From Bradyrhizobium glycinis (GTDB taxonomy: Bacteria; Pseudomonadota; Alphaproteobacteria; Rhizobiales; Xanthobacteraceae): a stretch of 64,000 nt of DNA. The position numbers and the translations under genes are program-made. Numbering within the stretch: position 1 is the stretch's first letter; each line of letters opens with the position of its first letter. The notes beneath the pieces are model-generated. The model had not been told where the DNA came from, made no database searches, and saw only the letters and a program-made list of their open reading frames with translations. This document shows positions 47,741 through 56,626 of the stretch, one piece after another. The stretch spans positions 124,001 to 188,000 of the forward strand of contig NZ_JACCHQ010000002.1 of NCBI RefSeq assembly GCF_016031655.1. Reading direction: 5' to 3'.

Positions 47741-48634
47741 ATGCAGGCTCTCTTCATCGGACAGACCTATATCGACGTCGTCTTCATCACCGACCACATG
47801 CCGACCGGCGACGAGAAGCACGTGGCGCGTGACTACGCGGTCTCCTTCGGCGGCAACGCGGTGACGGCGGCCTTCTGCTGCGCCAAGCTCGGCATCGTGC
47901 CGGACCTGATCGCGACCGCAGCCAATGACTGGCTCGGGCGCATGTTCCAGGACATGTGCGCGAAGTACGGCATCTCGCTGCATGGGCGCAAGGTCAAACA
48001 GTCCTCGCTCTCCTTCATCATGCCCAACGACGGCAAGCGTGCCATCGTCCGCTGCCGCGACGACGAGCACATCCACCCCTTTCCGATGCTCAATCTCGGC
48101 GGCTGCCGCGCGCTGCATGTCGACGGCCACCAGCCGGATGCCGCGATCCACTACGCCAAGGTATGCCGCGAGGCCGGCATCCTGACCTCGCTCGACGGCG
48201 GCGGCCTGCGCACCAACACCCATGAGCTGCTCGAATTCATCGACGTCGCCATCGTCGCCGAGCGCCTGTGCGAGCAGATGGACCTGACGCCGGAGAAGAT
48301 GCTCGACTACCTCAAAAGCCGCGGCTGCAAGATCGGCGGCGTCACGATGGGCGAGAAGGGCCTGTTCTGGTACGATGAGACAGGGACAGTGCAGGTGATG
48401 CCCGCGATGCCGATCCCGCGCGAGCGCGTGATCGACACCAACGGCGCCGGCGACGTCTTCCACGGCGCCTATGTCTATTCCTACCTCGCCCATCCCGGCA
48501 AAAGCTGGCGCGAGCATTTCGATTTTGCCCGCGCCGCCTCGACATTCAAGATCCAGCGCCTCGGCAACGAGGCCGGCTTGCCGACGCTGGTCGACATCGC
48601 CAAGGTCAGGCACGAGTTCGAGATCAGGGTCTAG
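47741..48634 (+). CDS. PfkB family sugar kinase
   Basis: The protein is 297 aa. The N-terminus MQALFIGQTYIDVVFITDHM and the block VSFGGNAVTAAFCCAKLG are typical of PfkB kinases; the second signature DTNGAGDVFHGA contains the catalytic Asp and anion hole. It phosphorylates a sugar or sugar-like alcohol with ATP. A second PfkB kinase gene follows after 6 bp, so the two are in one operon; whether they act on different sugars is unknown. Confidence 0.9.
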   Translation: MQALFIGQTYIDVVFITDHMPTGDEKHVARDYAVSFGGNAVTAAFCCAKLGIVPDLIATAANDWLGRMFQDMCAKYGISLHGRKVKQSSLSFIMPNDGKRAIVRCRDDEHIHPFPMLNLGGCRALHVDGHQPDAAIHYAKVCREAGILTSLDGGGLRTNTHELLEFIDVAIVAERLCEQMDLTPEKMLDYLKSRGCKIGGVTMGEKGLFWYDETGTVQVMPAMPIPRERVIDTNGAGDVFHGAYVYSYLAHPGKSWREHFDFARAASTFKIQRLGNEAGLPTLVDIAKVRHEFEIRV

Positions 48635-48640
48635 AAAAAG

Positions 48641-49549
48641 ATGGGGCGCGTCTTCGTCGCCGGCAGCATCAACATGGATGTGGTGGCGATCGCCGAGCGC
48701 CATCCACGAATCGGCGAGACCGTCGCCGGCCGCCAGGTGCTGTATTTTCCGGGCGGCAAGGGCGCGAACCAGGCGGTCGCGGCCTCACGGTTAGGGGCGC
48801 GGACCACGCTGATCGGACGGCTGGGCAGGGATTCGTTCGGCGCCGAGCTGAAGGCCTTTCTCGGCGAGCAGGGCATCGATCTCGGCTACGTCGTGGAGAC
48901 GGCCGAGACGCACACCGGGACGGCCATCATCACGGTGGCCGAGGCCGACAACACCATCGTCGTCGTTCCCGGAGCGAACGGGCTGGTCGGCGCCGATGAC
49001 GTCAGCGTCGTGCCGCTCCTGAAGGGTGACGTCGCCGTCAGCCAGTTCGAGATTCCGCTGCCTGCCATCGCTGCTTTCTTCCATCGCGCCCGCGCGGCGG
49101 GGGCGGTGACCGTGCTGAACCCGGCGCCGGCGCAGAAGATGCCGGGCGAGCTGCTGGCGCTGGTCGACATCCTCGTCCTGAACGAGACCGAGCTCGGCTT
49201 CCTCGCAGGCGTGGAGCTCTCCGAGAGCGACGCGGCCGCCCGCATCATCGATGTCGCGCGACAGCTTCAGGCGCACGAGGACCAGACCATCTGCGTCACG
49301 CTCGGCAAGCGCGGCGTGCTCGCACTGGCGGGGCGCGAGGAAATTGAGGTACCAGGCCGTGTGGTGAAGGCTGTCGACACCACAGGCGCCGGCGACTGCT
49401 TCGTCGGCGCCCTGGCCGAGCAACTCGCTGACGGCGCAGCCCTGCGCGATGCGCTGACCTTCGCCAACGCGGCCGCCTCGATCAGCGTGCAGCGCATGGG
49501 CGCCGGACCGTCGATGCCGACGGCGGACGAAGTGGCGGCGGTGCTGTAG
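48641..49549 (+). CDS. rbsK: Ribokinase-like PfkB kinase
   Basis: The protein is 302 aa, with N-terminal VAGSINMDVV, the FPGGKGANQAVAASRLGA signature and C-terminal VDTTGAGDCFVGALAEQLAD holding the catalytic Asp. These are close to ribokinase (RbsK), which makes ribose 5-phosphate; the assignment by motif is good but substrate specificity is not certain. It starts 6 bp after the other PfkB gene. No ribose transporter is adjacent. Confidence 0.85.
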   Translation: MGRVFVAGSINMDVVAIAERHPRIGETVAGRQVLYFPGGKGANQAVAASRLGARTTLIGRLGRDSFGAELKAFLGEQGIDLGYVVETAETHTGTAIITVAEADNTIVVVPGANGLVGADDVSVVPLLKGDVAVSQFEIPLPAIAAFFHRARAAGAVTVLNPAPAQKMPGELLALVDILVLNETELGFLAGVELSESDAAARIIDVARQLQAHEDQTICVTLGKRGVLALAGREEIEVPGRVVKAVDTTGAGDCFVGALAEQLADGAALRDALTFANAAASISVQRMGAGPSMPTADEVAAVL

Positions 49550-49553
49550 AGGC

Positions 49554-50771
49554 CTACGCCAGCGCGCTCTTCAGGTCGAAGCTCTCATCCGCGGCCTGCT
49601 CCGGCGTGATGGTGCGGTCCATGGCCTGCAAGCGGCGGCCAAACATGTGATCGCCGGCGCGGTTGATGGATTCGATGCCGAGCAGCTTGTCGCCGTGATA
49701 GCAGAACGCCGAGAACGCCTTCTTGGCAGGATCGCCGCGCAGCACGACGCGGTCGTAGCCGGTCGTCAGCCCCGCGATCTGGAGCTTGTCCTCGCCCTGG
49801 TCGCTCCAGAACCAGGGATGGCTGTCGTACGGCTTCTTGTCGCCGGTCAGTTTTGCGGCGAGGCAGCGGGCCTGATCGGTGGCGTTCTGCACCGATTCCA
49901 GCCGCAGCGAGCCGCCGAAGCGCGGGCTTGCGAACAGCGCGCAATCGCCGATGGCGGAAATGTTGCGATCAGCCGTCGACAGATATTCATCGACGATGAT
50001 GCCGGCGGCGACCGGCAGCCCCGCCTCGGCCGCGAGCTCGATATTCGGCAGCACGCCGACGCCAACCACGACGAGATCGGCGGGCAGATGCCGCCCGTCG
50101 CTCAACGACACGCCGGTGACCTTGCCGCCCTCCGCTTCGATCGAGGTCGCCTGCACGCCGAGATGAATGCGGATGCCGGCTTCGCGGTGGCGGTCCTGAA
50201 AATACTCCGAGACCTCCGCCGTCACCGCACGCGCCATCACGCGCGGGGCGAGCTCGAGCACGTCGACCTCGAGGCCCTTGATGCGGGCGGTCGCGGCGAA
50301 CTCGAGGCCGATGAAGCCGGCGCCGATGATCACGGCGCGCGTCTTCGACGGCATGATCGCGCGCAGCGCCTCGCTGTCGTCGAGGATGCGCAGATATTTC
50401 ACGTCGGGCAGATTGGCATTCGGCAGATCGAGCAGCCGGTTGCGCGCGCCGGTCGCGAGCACGAGATGGCCGTAATCCAGCGTCGCGCCGGATGCCAGGT
50501 GCACCTTGCGCGCGGCGCGGTCGATCGAGGCGGCGCGGCCGGCGATCAGCTCGATGCTTTGATCCTGATAAAACTTCTCGGGCCGGAACATCAGGCTCTC
50601 CGGACCCGCGGAGCCCTTGATGTAGGCCTTGGAGAGCGGCGGCCGCTGATAGGGCAGATGCGCCTCGTCGTTGATCAGGCAGATGCGCTCGGCAAAGCCG
50701 GCTTGGCGCAGCGATGCCGCGACCTGGTAGCCGCCATGGCCGGCACCGACGATGATCACCGGGCCAGTCAT
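49554..50771 (-). CDS. FAD-dependent ferredoxin reductase-like NAD(P)H oxidoreductase
   Basis: The protein is 405 aa from ATG 50771 (MTGPVIIVGAGHGG), preceded by GGA at seven bases; ATG 50783 is an alternative. The FAD-binding GAGHGGYQVAASLRQ, NAD-binding VIIGAGFIGLEFAAT and the FAD motif SAIGDCA, with a C-terminal reductase domain, match the putidaredoxin/rubredoxin reductase family. It could supply electrons to a ferredoxin for a class I P450 or a dioxygenase. The class I P450 at 33000 is the only such partner in the window, and 15 kb away. A 227-bp divergent region separates it from the enoyl-CoA hydratase gene. Confidence 0.87.
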   Translation of the reverse strand: MTGPVIIVGAGHGGYQVAASLRQAGFAERICLINDEAHLPYQRPPLSKAYIKGSAGPESLMFRPEKFYQDQSIELIAGRAASIDRAARKVHLASGATLDYGHLVLATGARNRLLDLPNANLPDVKYLRILDDSEALRAIMPSKTRAVIIGAGFIGLEFAATARIKGLEVDVLELAPRVMARAVTAEVSEYFQDRHREAGIRIHLGVQATSIEAEGGKVTGVSLSDGRHLPADLVVVGVGVLPNIELAAEAGLPVAAGIIVDEYLSTADRNISAIGDCALFASPRFGGSLRLESVQNATDQARCLAAKLTGDKKPYDSHPWFWSDQGEDKLQIAGLTTGYDRVVLRGDPAKKAFSAFCYHGDKLLGIESINRAGDHMFGRRLQAMDRTITPEQAADESFDLKSALA

Positions 50772-50998
50772 CGGACAGTCCATTTCCAGAAGACACGAGC
50801 GTGACCCATGCCGCCTCCTCTCTCGCTGATTTTGCTTGCTGGCCTTGCGAGGAGCCGGCGCTCGTGTCCGTCCCTTGGCGAAAGCGGCTCCATTTGAGCC
50901 TATCGTTCCGCCCGGCGCAAGAGCGCGCGCCGGGGATTGTCACCCCTGCCCTTCTGCGATTTAGTTCGAGCCTCGACCTCCTGCCGGAGAATTTTAAG

Positions 50999-51793
50999 AT
51001 GACCGCTCCCGTCTCAAAGCCCGACGATCCCGCCCTGCTGCGGATCGACGGCCCGATTGCGACCATCACGCTGAACCGCCCTGCCGCGTTCAACGCGATC
51101 GACCTTGCGATTGCGCAGAAGCTCGAGCAGCTCGCGGCCTATCTCGAAGGCGCGAACGACATCCGCGTCGTCGTGCTCGAAGGTGAAGGCCGCGCGTTCT
51201 GCGCCGGCGGCGATCTGCAGACGATCGGGGCCGCCGCCGAAGCCGGCACGGTGACGCCCGTGGTCGGCGAGCTCCTGAAGCACTATCACGCCTTCATCGA
51301 GATCGTCAGGCGCATGCCGAAGATCTCGCTGTCGAGCGTGCACGGCTCGGCCGCCGGCGCCGGCATGGGCCTCGCCTTCGTCACCGATCTCTGCATCGCC
51401 GCTGACGACGCCAAGTTCACGCCGGCCTATGCCAAAATCGGGGTGTCGCCGGACGGCGGCTCGACGGTCGGCATCGTCGGCACGGTGGGCTCGCGCCGCG
51501 CGCTGCAGATCTTTCTCGCCGAGGACAATTTTACCGCGCAGCAGGCCTATGAATGGGGTCTGGTTGCGAAGGTCGCTCCTGCCGCCGAGCTGAAGACAGC
51601 GACGCGACAACTTGCCGAGCGTCTCGCGCAGAACCCGCCGGCTTCGATCGCCGGCACCAAGCAGCTGGTCTATCAAGCGGCGACCACGCCGGTGAAGCAG
51701 CAGCTCGATGCCGAGGAGCACAAGATCATCATGGCGATGAACACGGAGGCGTTCCGCAGCGCCGTGAAGAAGTTCACGAGCAAGAGCAAGTAG
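50999..51793 (+). CDS. Enoyl-CoA hydratase/isomerase family protein
   Basis: The protein is 264 aa from ATG 50999, preceded by CCGGAG; the open frame to 50801 is noncoding. It is a crotonase-fold protein: EGRAFCAGGDLQTIG forms the oxyanion-hole side, followed by SSVHGSAAGAGMGLAFVTDL and the helical C-terminus. Expected catalytic Glu positions are not both clear, so it could be an isomerase or hydrolase within the superfamily. It probably acts on a CoA thioester in fatty acid or aromatic acid breakdown. Confidence 0.87.
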   Translation: MTAPVSKPDDPALLRIDGPIATITLNRPAAFNAIDLAIAQKLEQLAAYLEGANDIRVVVLEGEGRAFCAGGDLQTIGAAAEAGTVTPVVGELLKHYHAFIEIVRRMPKISLSSVHGSAAGAGMGLAFVTDLCIAADDAKFTPAYAKIGVSPDGGSTVGIVGTVGSRRALQIFLAEDNFTAQQAYEWGLVAKVAPAAELKTATRQLAERLAQNPPASIAGTKQLVYQAATTPVKQQLDAEEHKIIMAMNTEAFRSAVKKFTSKSK

Positions 51794-51805
51794 CGAGGCG
51801 ATGGC

Positions 51806-53518
51806 TCAGCCCTTCGCGGGGCCCGTCCTCTGCATGAAGTCGAAATCGCAGCCCTCGTCGGCCTGCAGGATGGTCTCGTTGAACAGCCAGGCGTAGCCGC
51901 GCCGTGCCTCCTCCGGCGCTGTGGCCGGCTTCAACGCGGCGCGGCGCCGCTCCAGCTCGGCGGCATCGACCAAGAGCTCGATGCTGCGCTTGGCCACGTC
52001 GAGGCGGATCATGTCTCCGTTCTCAACCAGCGCCAACGGCCCACCGACGGCGGATTCTGGGGTGATGTGCAGCACGATGGTGCCGAACGCGGTGCCGCTC
52101 ATGCGCGCATCCGAGATGCGCACCATGTCCTTGGTGCCGCCGCGCGCGAGCTTCTTCGGGATCGGCAGATAACCGGCTTCCGGCATGCCCGGCGCGCCCT
52201 TCGGGCCGGCGTTGCGCAGCACCAGCACGTCGTCAGCGGTGACGTCGAGATCAGGATCGTCGACCCGCAAGGTCATGTCCTCGACGGATTCGAACACGAC
52301 GGCACGCCCGGTGTGCTGCAGCAGCTTCGGGCTCGCGGCCGACTGCTTGATGACCGCACCGCGCGGCGCGAGATTGCCGTGCAGGATGGCGAGGCCGCCC
52401 TCCCTTTTGATCGGATTGTCGCGCGGGCGGATCGCGTCCTGGCCGGGCACGTCCTCGGCATTCGCCGCGATCTCGCGCAGCGTCTGGCCGCTGATGGTCC
52501 TGGCATCGAGATCGACGAGATCGCCGAGCTGCGCCAGCAGTTTCGGCACGCCGCCGGCGTGGTGGAAGTGCTCCATATAGTGCTCGCCGGACGGCTTGAG
52601 ATCGACCAGCACCGGCACCTCGCGGCCGATCTGGTCGAACGCTGCGAGATCGAGCCGGTGCGGCGAGCGATGCGCCATCGCGGTCAGGTGGATCAAGCCG
52701 TTGGTCGAGCCGCCGATCGCCTGCAGCACGACCTGCGCGTTCCTAAACGAGGCCTGCGTCAACACTTCGCTCGGCTTCGGCCCCTTGGCCTTGGCCATCT
52801 CCGCGGCAACCTTGCCGCTGGCCTCGGCAAGACGGAACCGCTCGGCATGCGGCGCCGGGATGGTCGCGCTCATCGGCAGCGACAGGCCCATCGCTTCGAT
52901 CATGCAGGCCATGGTCGAGGCCGTGCCCATCACCATGCAGGTGCCGACCGACGGCGCGAGGCGCCCGTTCACCGCTTCGATCTCGGCATCGTCCATGTCG
53001 CCGGCGCGATATTTGGCCCAGAGACGGCGGCAATCGGTGCAGGCCCCCAGCACCTCGCCCTTGTGATGGCCGACCACCATGGGACCGACCGGAATGACCA
53101 CGGTCGGCAAATCGGCGCTGATCGCGGCCATCACCTGCGCCGGCAGCGTCTTGTCGCAGCCGCCGATCACGATCACCGCATCCATCGGCTGGGCGCGGAT
53201 CATCTCCTCGGTGTCCATCGCCATCAGGTTGCGCAGGTACATCGAGGTCGGATGCGCAAAGCTCTCGGCGATCGAGATGGTCGGGAACACGAACGGCATC
53301 GCGCCTGACAGCATCACGCCGCGCTTGGCGGCCTCGATGATTTGCGGGACGTTGCCGTGGCAGGGATTGTAGTCGCTATAGGTGTTGGTGATGCCGACGA
53401 TCGGGCGCTCCAGCGCATCGTCGGAATAGCCCATGGCCTTGATGAACGCCTTGCGCAGGAACAGCGAGAAGCCGGCATCGCCATAGCTCGTCAGACCCTT
53501 GCGCAAGCCACTCGTCAT
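51806..53518 (-). CDS. IlvD/Edd family sugar-acid dehydratase
   Basis: The protein is 570 aa with Fe-S cluster cysteines in NPCHGN, GGCDKTLPAQ and SVGTCMVMG, and C-terminal RNAGPKGAPGMPEAG and SDARMSGTAFGT. The set resembles sugar-acid dehydratases (arabinonate/xylonate type), not the amino-acid IlvD enzyme. It would dehydrate an aldonate to a 2-keto-3-deoxy acid. ATG 53518 follows AAGGGAG; open frame to 53623 is not supported. It lies upstream of the displaced uronate-pathway genes at 59.9-63 kb and probably once belonged with them. Confidence 0.88.
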   Translation of the reverse strand: MTSGLRKGLTSYGDAGFSLFLRKAFIKAMGYSDDALERPIVGITNTYSDYNPCHGNVPQIIEAAKRGVMLSGAMPFVFPTISIAESFAHPTSMYLRNLMAMDTEEMIRAQPMDAVIVIGGCDKTLPAQVMAAISADLPTVVIPVGPMVVGHHKGEVLGACTDCRRLWAKYRAGDMDDAEIEAVNGRLAPSVGTCMVMGTASTMACMIEAMGLSLPMSATIPAPHAERFRLAEASGKVAAEMAKAKGPKPSEVLTQASFRNAQVVLQAIGGSTNGLIHLTAMAHRSPHRLDLAAFDQIGREVPVLVDLKPSGEHYMEHFHHAGGVPKLLAQLGDLVDLDARTISGQTLREIAANAEDVPGQDAIRPRDNPIKREGGLAILHGNLAPRGAVIKQSAASPKLLQHTGRAVVFESVEDMTLRVDDPDLDVTADDVLVLRNAGPKGAPGMPEAGYLPIPKKLARGGTKDMVRISDARMSGTAFGTIVLHITPESAVGGPLALVENGDMIRLDVAKRSIELLVDAAELERRRAALKPATAPEEARRGYAWLFNETILQADEGCDFDFMQRTGPAKG

Positions 53519-54049
53519 CACGGCGCTCCCTTCAGCTTTTGTCGTGGTGGTAAAGCCGGCCGCCTGATTGTCAATAAAGCGAGTTGCAGGCCTGGCGTTT
53601 GGTTTTGGGACACTTCTGAGCATGGGACGGCCTCGCCGCCCTCGATGGCGCCCGAACGCGCACCGAATCTCCGGCCTTCAGCCTCTCCGGCGTGGATCTG
53701 TATCCGACCCGCCTTCCGATGGAAGTGAATTCCATTGAACGCAACTGAGAAATGATTAGCAAGTAGTCGCACGCTCGGCCATTTCTGTGGAGTCGGTGTT
53801 GCGAATGACTTGCAATCGCAGGGACTTCGCGTGAACCAAGCTCCTTGCTTCGATCAGTGCCCTTGGTTCGCGCGTCGCCGATCGCCTTGCCGGCAACCTG
53901 CACCTGCCAGGTGCCGGAGATGCCGACCTCCTTCGAGATGTTGTAGGAGAAGGTTGGGCCGTTCGCAGCCTCAACCTCGATCAGTTCGAGCGGCTCACCG
54001 GGCGCTGCTGTGTCTCAACTTGCATTTCTGATGTGCGCGCCCGACGCAG
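53519..54049. other. 531-bp gap with no clear gene
   Basis: No complete gene is seen between the IlvD/Edd dehydratase and the LysR gene. The right part, 53870-54014 on the minus strand, holds an open stretch with protein-like composition, listed separately as a possible remnant. The rest is AT-richer than its neighbours in places (around 53720-53790) and lacks a ribosome site or recognisable motif. It marks the left edge of the block that interrupts the sugar-acid cluster. Confidence 0.6.
53870..54011 (-). pseudogene. Possible gene remnant of unknown function
   Basis: The minus-strand frame reads LELIEVEAANGPTFSYNISK, followed by EVGISGTWQVQVAGKAIGDA, a coherent beta-rich-looking sequence, but has no start codon with a ribosome site and is bounded by a stop at 54012-54014 upstream. 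I do not recognise the family. It may be the residue of a gene cut by insertion of the LysR-cupin block, or a chance open frame. Confidence 0.3.
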
Positions 54050-54982
54050 TTACGTCCGCGGCCTCCGCGGCGCAACGTTTCCGGGCAGGTCGGCCAAGCG
54101 CGTCCTCAGGCGCGGCACTGCGAAATCGAGAAACGTTCGCAGCTTCGCCGGCATGAAGCGGTTGGGCGAATAGACGAAGCTGACCGGCTGCGGCGGCGGT
54201 TGGAAGTCCTGCAGGAGTGCAACGAGCTCTCCAGACCTGAGCGCATCCGACGTGAGGTAAGAGAACGCAACGGTGATCCCGATGCCTGCGCGTGCGGCAT
54301 CGATGGCCGATTCCAGTGTGCTCGCAATGAAGCGCGACCGCACCGGCACTGCATACTCGGTCTGCCCTTGTTTGAATCTCCACGTGCCCGGCGATTGTAG
54401 CGGAGGATAGCTGATGCAGTCGTGGGCGGAGACATCATCGGGAGCCTTCGGCGTTCCCCGCAGCTTCAGATAGGCCGGGCTGGCGCAGGCAACGCGATGA
54501 ATTTCTCCCACCCGTACGGCGATCAGGCCGCTGTCGGCGAGATCGCCGACGCGAAGCGCGACGTCAATGTGCTCGTCCAGAAGGTTGAGCGTCCGGTCCT
54601 GCAAGATGAGCTGAACGTCCACTTCCGGAAATGCCGCAAGAAACTCGGCCAGGATCGGCTGCAAGCATAGGCGCCCGAGCGCGACCAGGGTCGTGATGCT
54701 CAGATCACCACGCGGCGTCGTGTATTCGCCGGAGGCAACGCGCTCGGCTTCGGTGAGATCGGCGAGAATTCGCTTGGCCGCGGCGATGTAGGAGCGCCCG
54801 GCGTCCGTTGGGACGAGCGCGCGGCTCGAGCGATGAAACAGCTTGGTCTGGAGGTGCTCCTCGAGCTCCGACACCTTCCGGCTCACCGTTGCCAACGGCA
54901 TTTTCTGGCGGCGCGCGGCGGCCGACAGGCTGCCCGCCTCCGCCACCGCCAAGACGACCGACATGCTTTCGAGACGATCCAT
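54050..54982 (-). CDS. LysR family transcriptional regulator
   Basis: The protein is 310 aa. The N-terminal winged helix (AEAGSLSAAARRQKMPLATV followed by SRKVSELEEHL) is typical of LysR regulators, and the C-terminal effector domain starts at about residue 90. The layout is like CrgA/DsdC-type LysR proteins. It is divergent from the SDR gene with a 104-bp spacer that contains paired CACTTCC/GGAAGTG sites, so it probably controls the five downstream plus-strand genes. The effector is unknown. Confidence 0.9.
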   Translation of the reverse strand: MDRLESMSVVLAVAEAGSLSAAARRQKMPLATVSRKVSELEEHLQTKLFHRSSRALVPTDAGRSYIAAAKRILADLTEAERVASGEYTTPRGDLSITTLVALGRLCLQPILAEFLAAFPEVDVQLILQDRTLNLLDEHIDVALRVGDLADSGLIAVRVGEIHRVACASPAYLKLRGTPKAPDDVSAHDCISYPPLQSPGTWRFKQGQTEYAVPVRSRFIASTLESAIDAARAGIGITVAFSYLTSDALRSGELVALLQDFQPPPQPVSFVYSPNRFMPAKLRTFLDFAVPRLRTRLADLPGNVAPRRPRT

Positions 54983-54986
54983 GGGA

Positions 54987-55048
54987 CACTTCCATATTCT
55001 GGAAGGGCAGATCCCGATTTTGCCAGATACCCATCATTTCCGGAAGTG
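54987..55048. promoter_or_regulatory. Candidate LysR-operator region
   Basis: An inverted repeat CTTCCA-TATTC-TGGAAG (54989-55005) lies just upstream of the LysR start, and a GGAAGTG (55042-55048) repeats the arm CACTTCC (54987-54993) in opposite orientation 48 bp away. The layout is consistent with two LysR half-site pairs in a divergent promoter. Confidence 0.5.
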
Positions 55049-55086
55049 CCTATTCCTCTCCGCACCAAAACCGAAGGAGAGACGAA

Positions 55087-55899
55087 ATGACCCAGACCAG
55101 AAAAGGCACTGCCCTCATCACCGGAGCTTCGACCGGAATCGGCGCGATCTACGCCGACCGCCTGGCGAAACGCGGCCACGACCTCATCCTCGTTGCGCGC
55201 AACAGGCAGCGGCTTGCATCGCTCGCGCGCAGGCTCGGCAACGAAACCGGCCGCAAGGTGGAAACGGTGGAAGCCGATCTCACATCCGCTGCCGACCTGC
55301 GCCGCGTCGAGCAACTCATCAGAACCAACGGCGACATTTCGGTGCTGGTCAACAACGCCGGCGTCGGCGCGTCGGCCCCGCTGATCGATTCCGACATCGA
55401 CAAGATGGAGGACATGATCCGCCTCAACGTCGGTGCACTGACGCGCCTGACCTACGCAGCGGTGCCCGGATTCATCGCTCGCGGCCATGGCACGATCATC
55501 AACATCGCCTCCATCGTCGCGATCGCGCCGGAGCTGCTCAACGGCGTCTACGGCGGCTCGAAAGCTTTCGTGCTCGCATTCACCCAGTCACTCGTTCACG
55601 AGCTCGCCGGAAAGGGCATCCGCATTCAGGCCGTGCTGCCGGGCGCCACTGCGACGGAGTTTTGGGATGTCGCGGGCACGCCGGTTCACCAGTTGCCGGC
55701 AGAGATCGTCATGTCGGCCGCCGACATGGTCGACGCGGCCCTCGCCGGTCTCGATCTCGGCGAAGTCGTGACGATCCCGGCGCTCGCCGACAAGTCGGAG
55801 TGGGATCGCCACGAGAGCGCGCGGCTTGCCATGACGAACAAGCTCTCGAGCGCCATTCCCGCCCCTCGCTACAACCTGCACACGCACGTGAATGCGTGA
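55087..55899 (+). CDS. Short-chain dehydrogenase/reductase (SDR)
   Basis: The protein is 270 aa. The NAD(P)-binding motif TGASTGIG, the NNAGVG block and the YGGSK active-site Tyr-Lys pair are present, with the catalytic Ser in NIASIVAIAPELL. The ATG at 55087 follows GAAGGAGAG. It heads a group with DUF417, an AhpD-like protein and a cupin, under the divergent LysR regulator; that context suggests handling of reactive or electrophilic carbonyl compounds, which is inference. Confidence 0.9.
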   Translation: MTQTRKGTALITGASTGIGAIYADRLAKRGHDLILVARNRQRLASLARRLGNETGRKVETVEADLTSAADLRRVEQLIRTNGDISVLVNNAGVGASAPLIDSDIDKMEDMIRLNVGALTRLTYAAVPGFIARGHGTIINIASIVAIAPELLNGVYGGSKAFVLAFTQSLVHELAGKGIRIQAVLPGATATEFWDVAGTPVHQLPAEIVMSAADMVDAALAGLDLGEVVTIPALADKSEWDRHESARLAMTNKLSSAIPAPRYNLHTHVNA

Positions 55900-55930
55900 G
55901 CGAATATCCCAGCATCAAAAGGAGACAATC

Positions 55931-56458
55931 ATGTCACGCATCATCATCCACTCGTCCACCTTCGCGCTGCGCCGCACGATCAGCTGGCGCGAACAGTCTG
56001 AACGCCTGCTCGCTTACGCCGAACCGATCAGCCGGATCGGTCTCTACGCGTCACTCGCAATCATCTACGCCTGGTTCGGCGGCATGAAATTCACCGATTA
56101 CGAAGCGCAGGGACTGGTGCCCCTGGTCGAGAACAGCCCGCTGCTGCGATGGTTCTACACGCTGTTCTCGGTGCGCGGCTTCTCGACCTTCCTCGGTTTC
56201 GTCGAGCTCAGCATCGGGCTTCTGATCGCGCTCCGGCTGTCCAGCCCGATCTACTCCGCGGCCGGCGGCCTTTTGTCGGCCGGGCTGTTCGTCACCACGC
56301 TGAGCTTCATGATCTCGACGCCCGGCGTCGTCGTGCCGGAGCTCGGGGCACCTGCGATCACGGTCGCTCCGGGACAGTTCCTGCTGAAGGACATCGGCCT
56401 GCTCGCCGCTTCCTTCTGGGTGCTCACGGACTCGCTGAAGGCCGTCATCCGCAGGTGA
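55931..56458 (+). CDS. DUF417 (YkgB/RclC-like) membrane protein
   Basis: The protein is 175 aa with about four hydrophobic segments (LYASLAIIYAWFGGMKF; LELSIGLL-type region from about 85; LSAGLFVTTLSFMIS). The first, with WFGGMKFTDYEA, is typical of the DUF417 family, which includes E. coli RclC (YkgB), linked to reactive chlorine resistance. Function of this copy is not shown. The ATG at 55931 follows AAAAGGAGAC, which beats the in-frame ATG at 55892 overlapping the SDR stop. It lies 31 bp after the SDR gene. Confidence 0.85.
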   Translation: MSRIIIHSSTFALRRTISWREQSERLLAYAEPISRIGLYASLAIIYAWFGGMKFTDYEAQGLVPLVENSPLLRWFYTLFSVRGFSTFLGFVELSIGLLIALRLSSPIYSAAGGLLSAGLFVTTLSFMISTPGVVVPELGAPAITVAPGQFLLKDIGLLAASFWVLTDSLKAVIRR

Positions 56459-56503
56459 GAGCTCACGCCACAGCGCAACCGAACTCGAAACAGGAGCCCC
56501 GCC

Positions 56504-56626
56504 ATGAAAATACGGTTCATCCTCGGCGAGCTCGCGCTGCTCGCAATGTTCGTCGTCGACAGCAGCGAGAAGGATCTAACCACTGCCGTTCAACAGAATC
56601 ACCGTCAAGGAGAGAAACATGAGTAA
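56504..56626 (+). CDS. Small hydrophobic-leader ORF (40 aa), possibly truncated
   Basis: This frame starts at ATG 56504 after a good site (CAGGAGCCCC) and reads MKIRFILGELALLAMFVVDS, then a hydrophilic tail, ending in the TAA that lies within the start of the AhpD-like gene (ATGAGTAA). The N-terminus looks like a signal peptide or single membrane helix. It may be the start of a once longer exported gene whose body was deleted, or a small peptide of the operon. Its good ribosome site argues it is translated. Confidence 0.4.
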   Translation: MKIRFILGELALLAMFVVDSSEKDLTTAVQQNHRQGEKHE

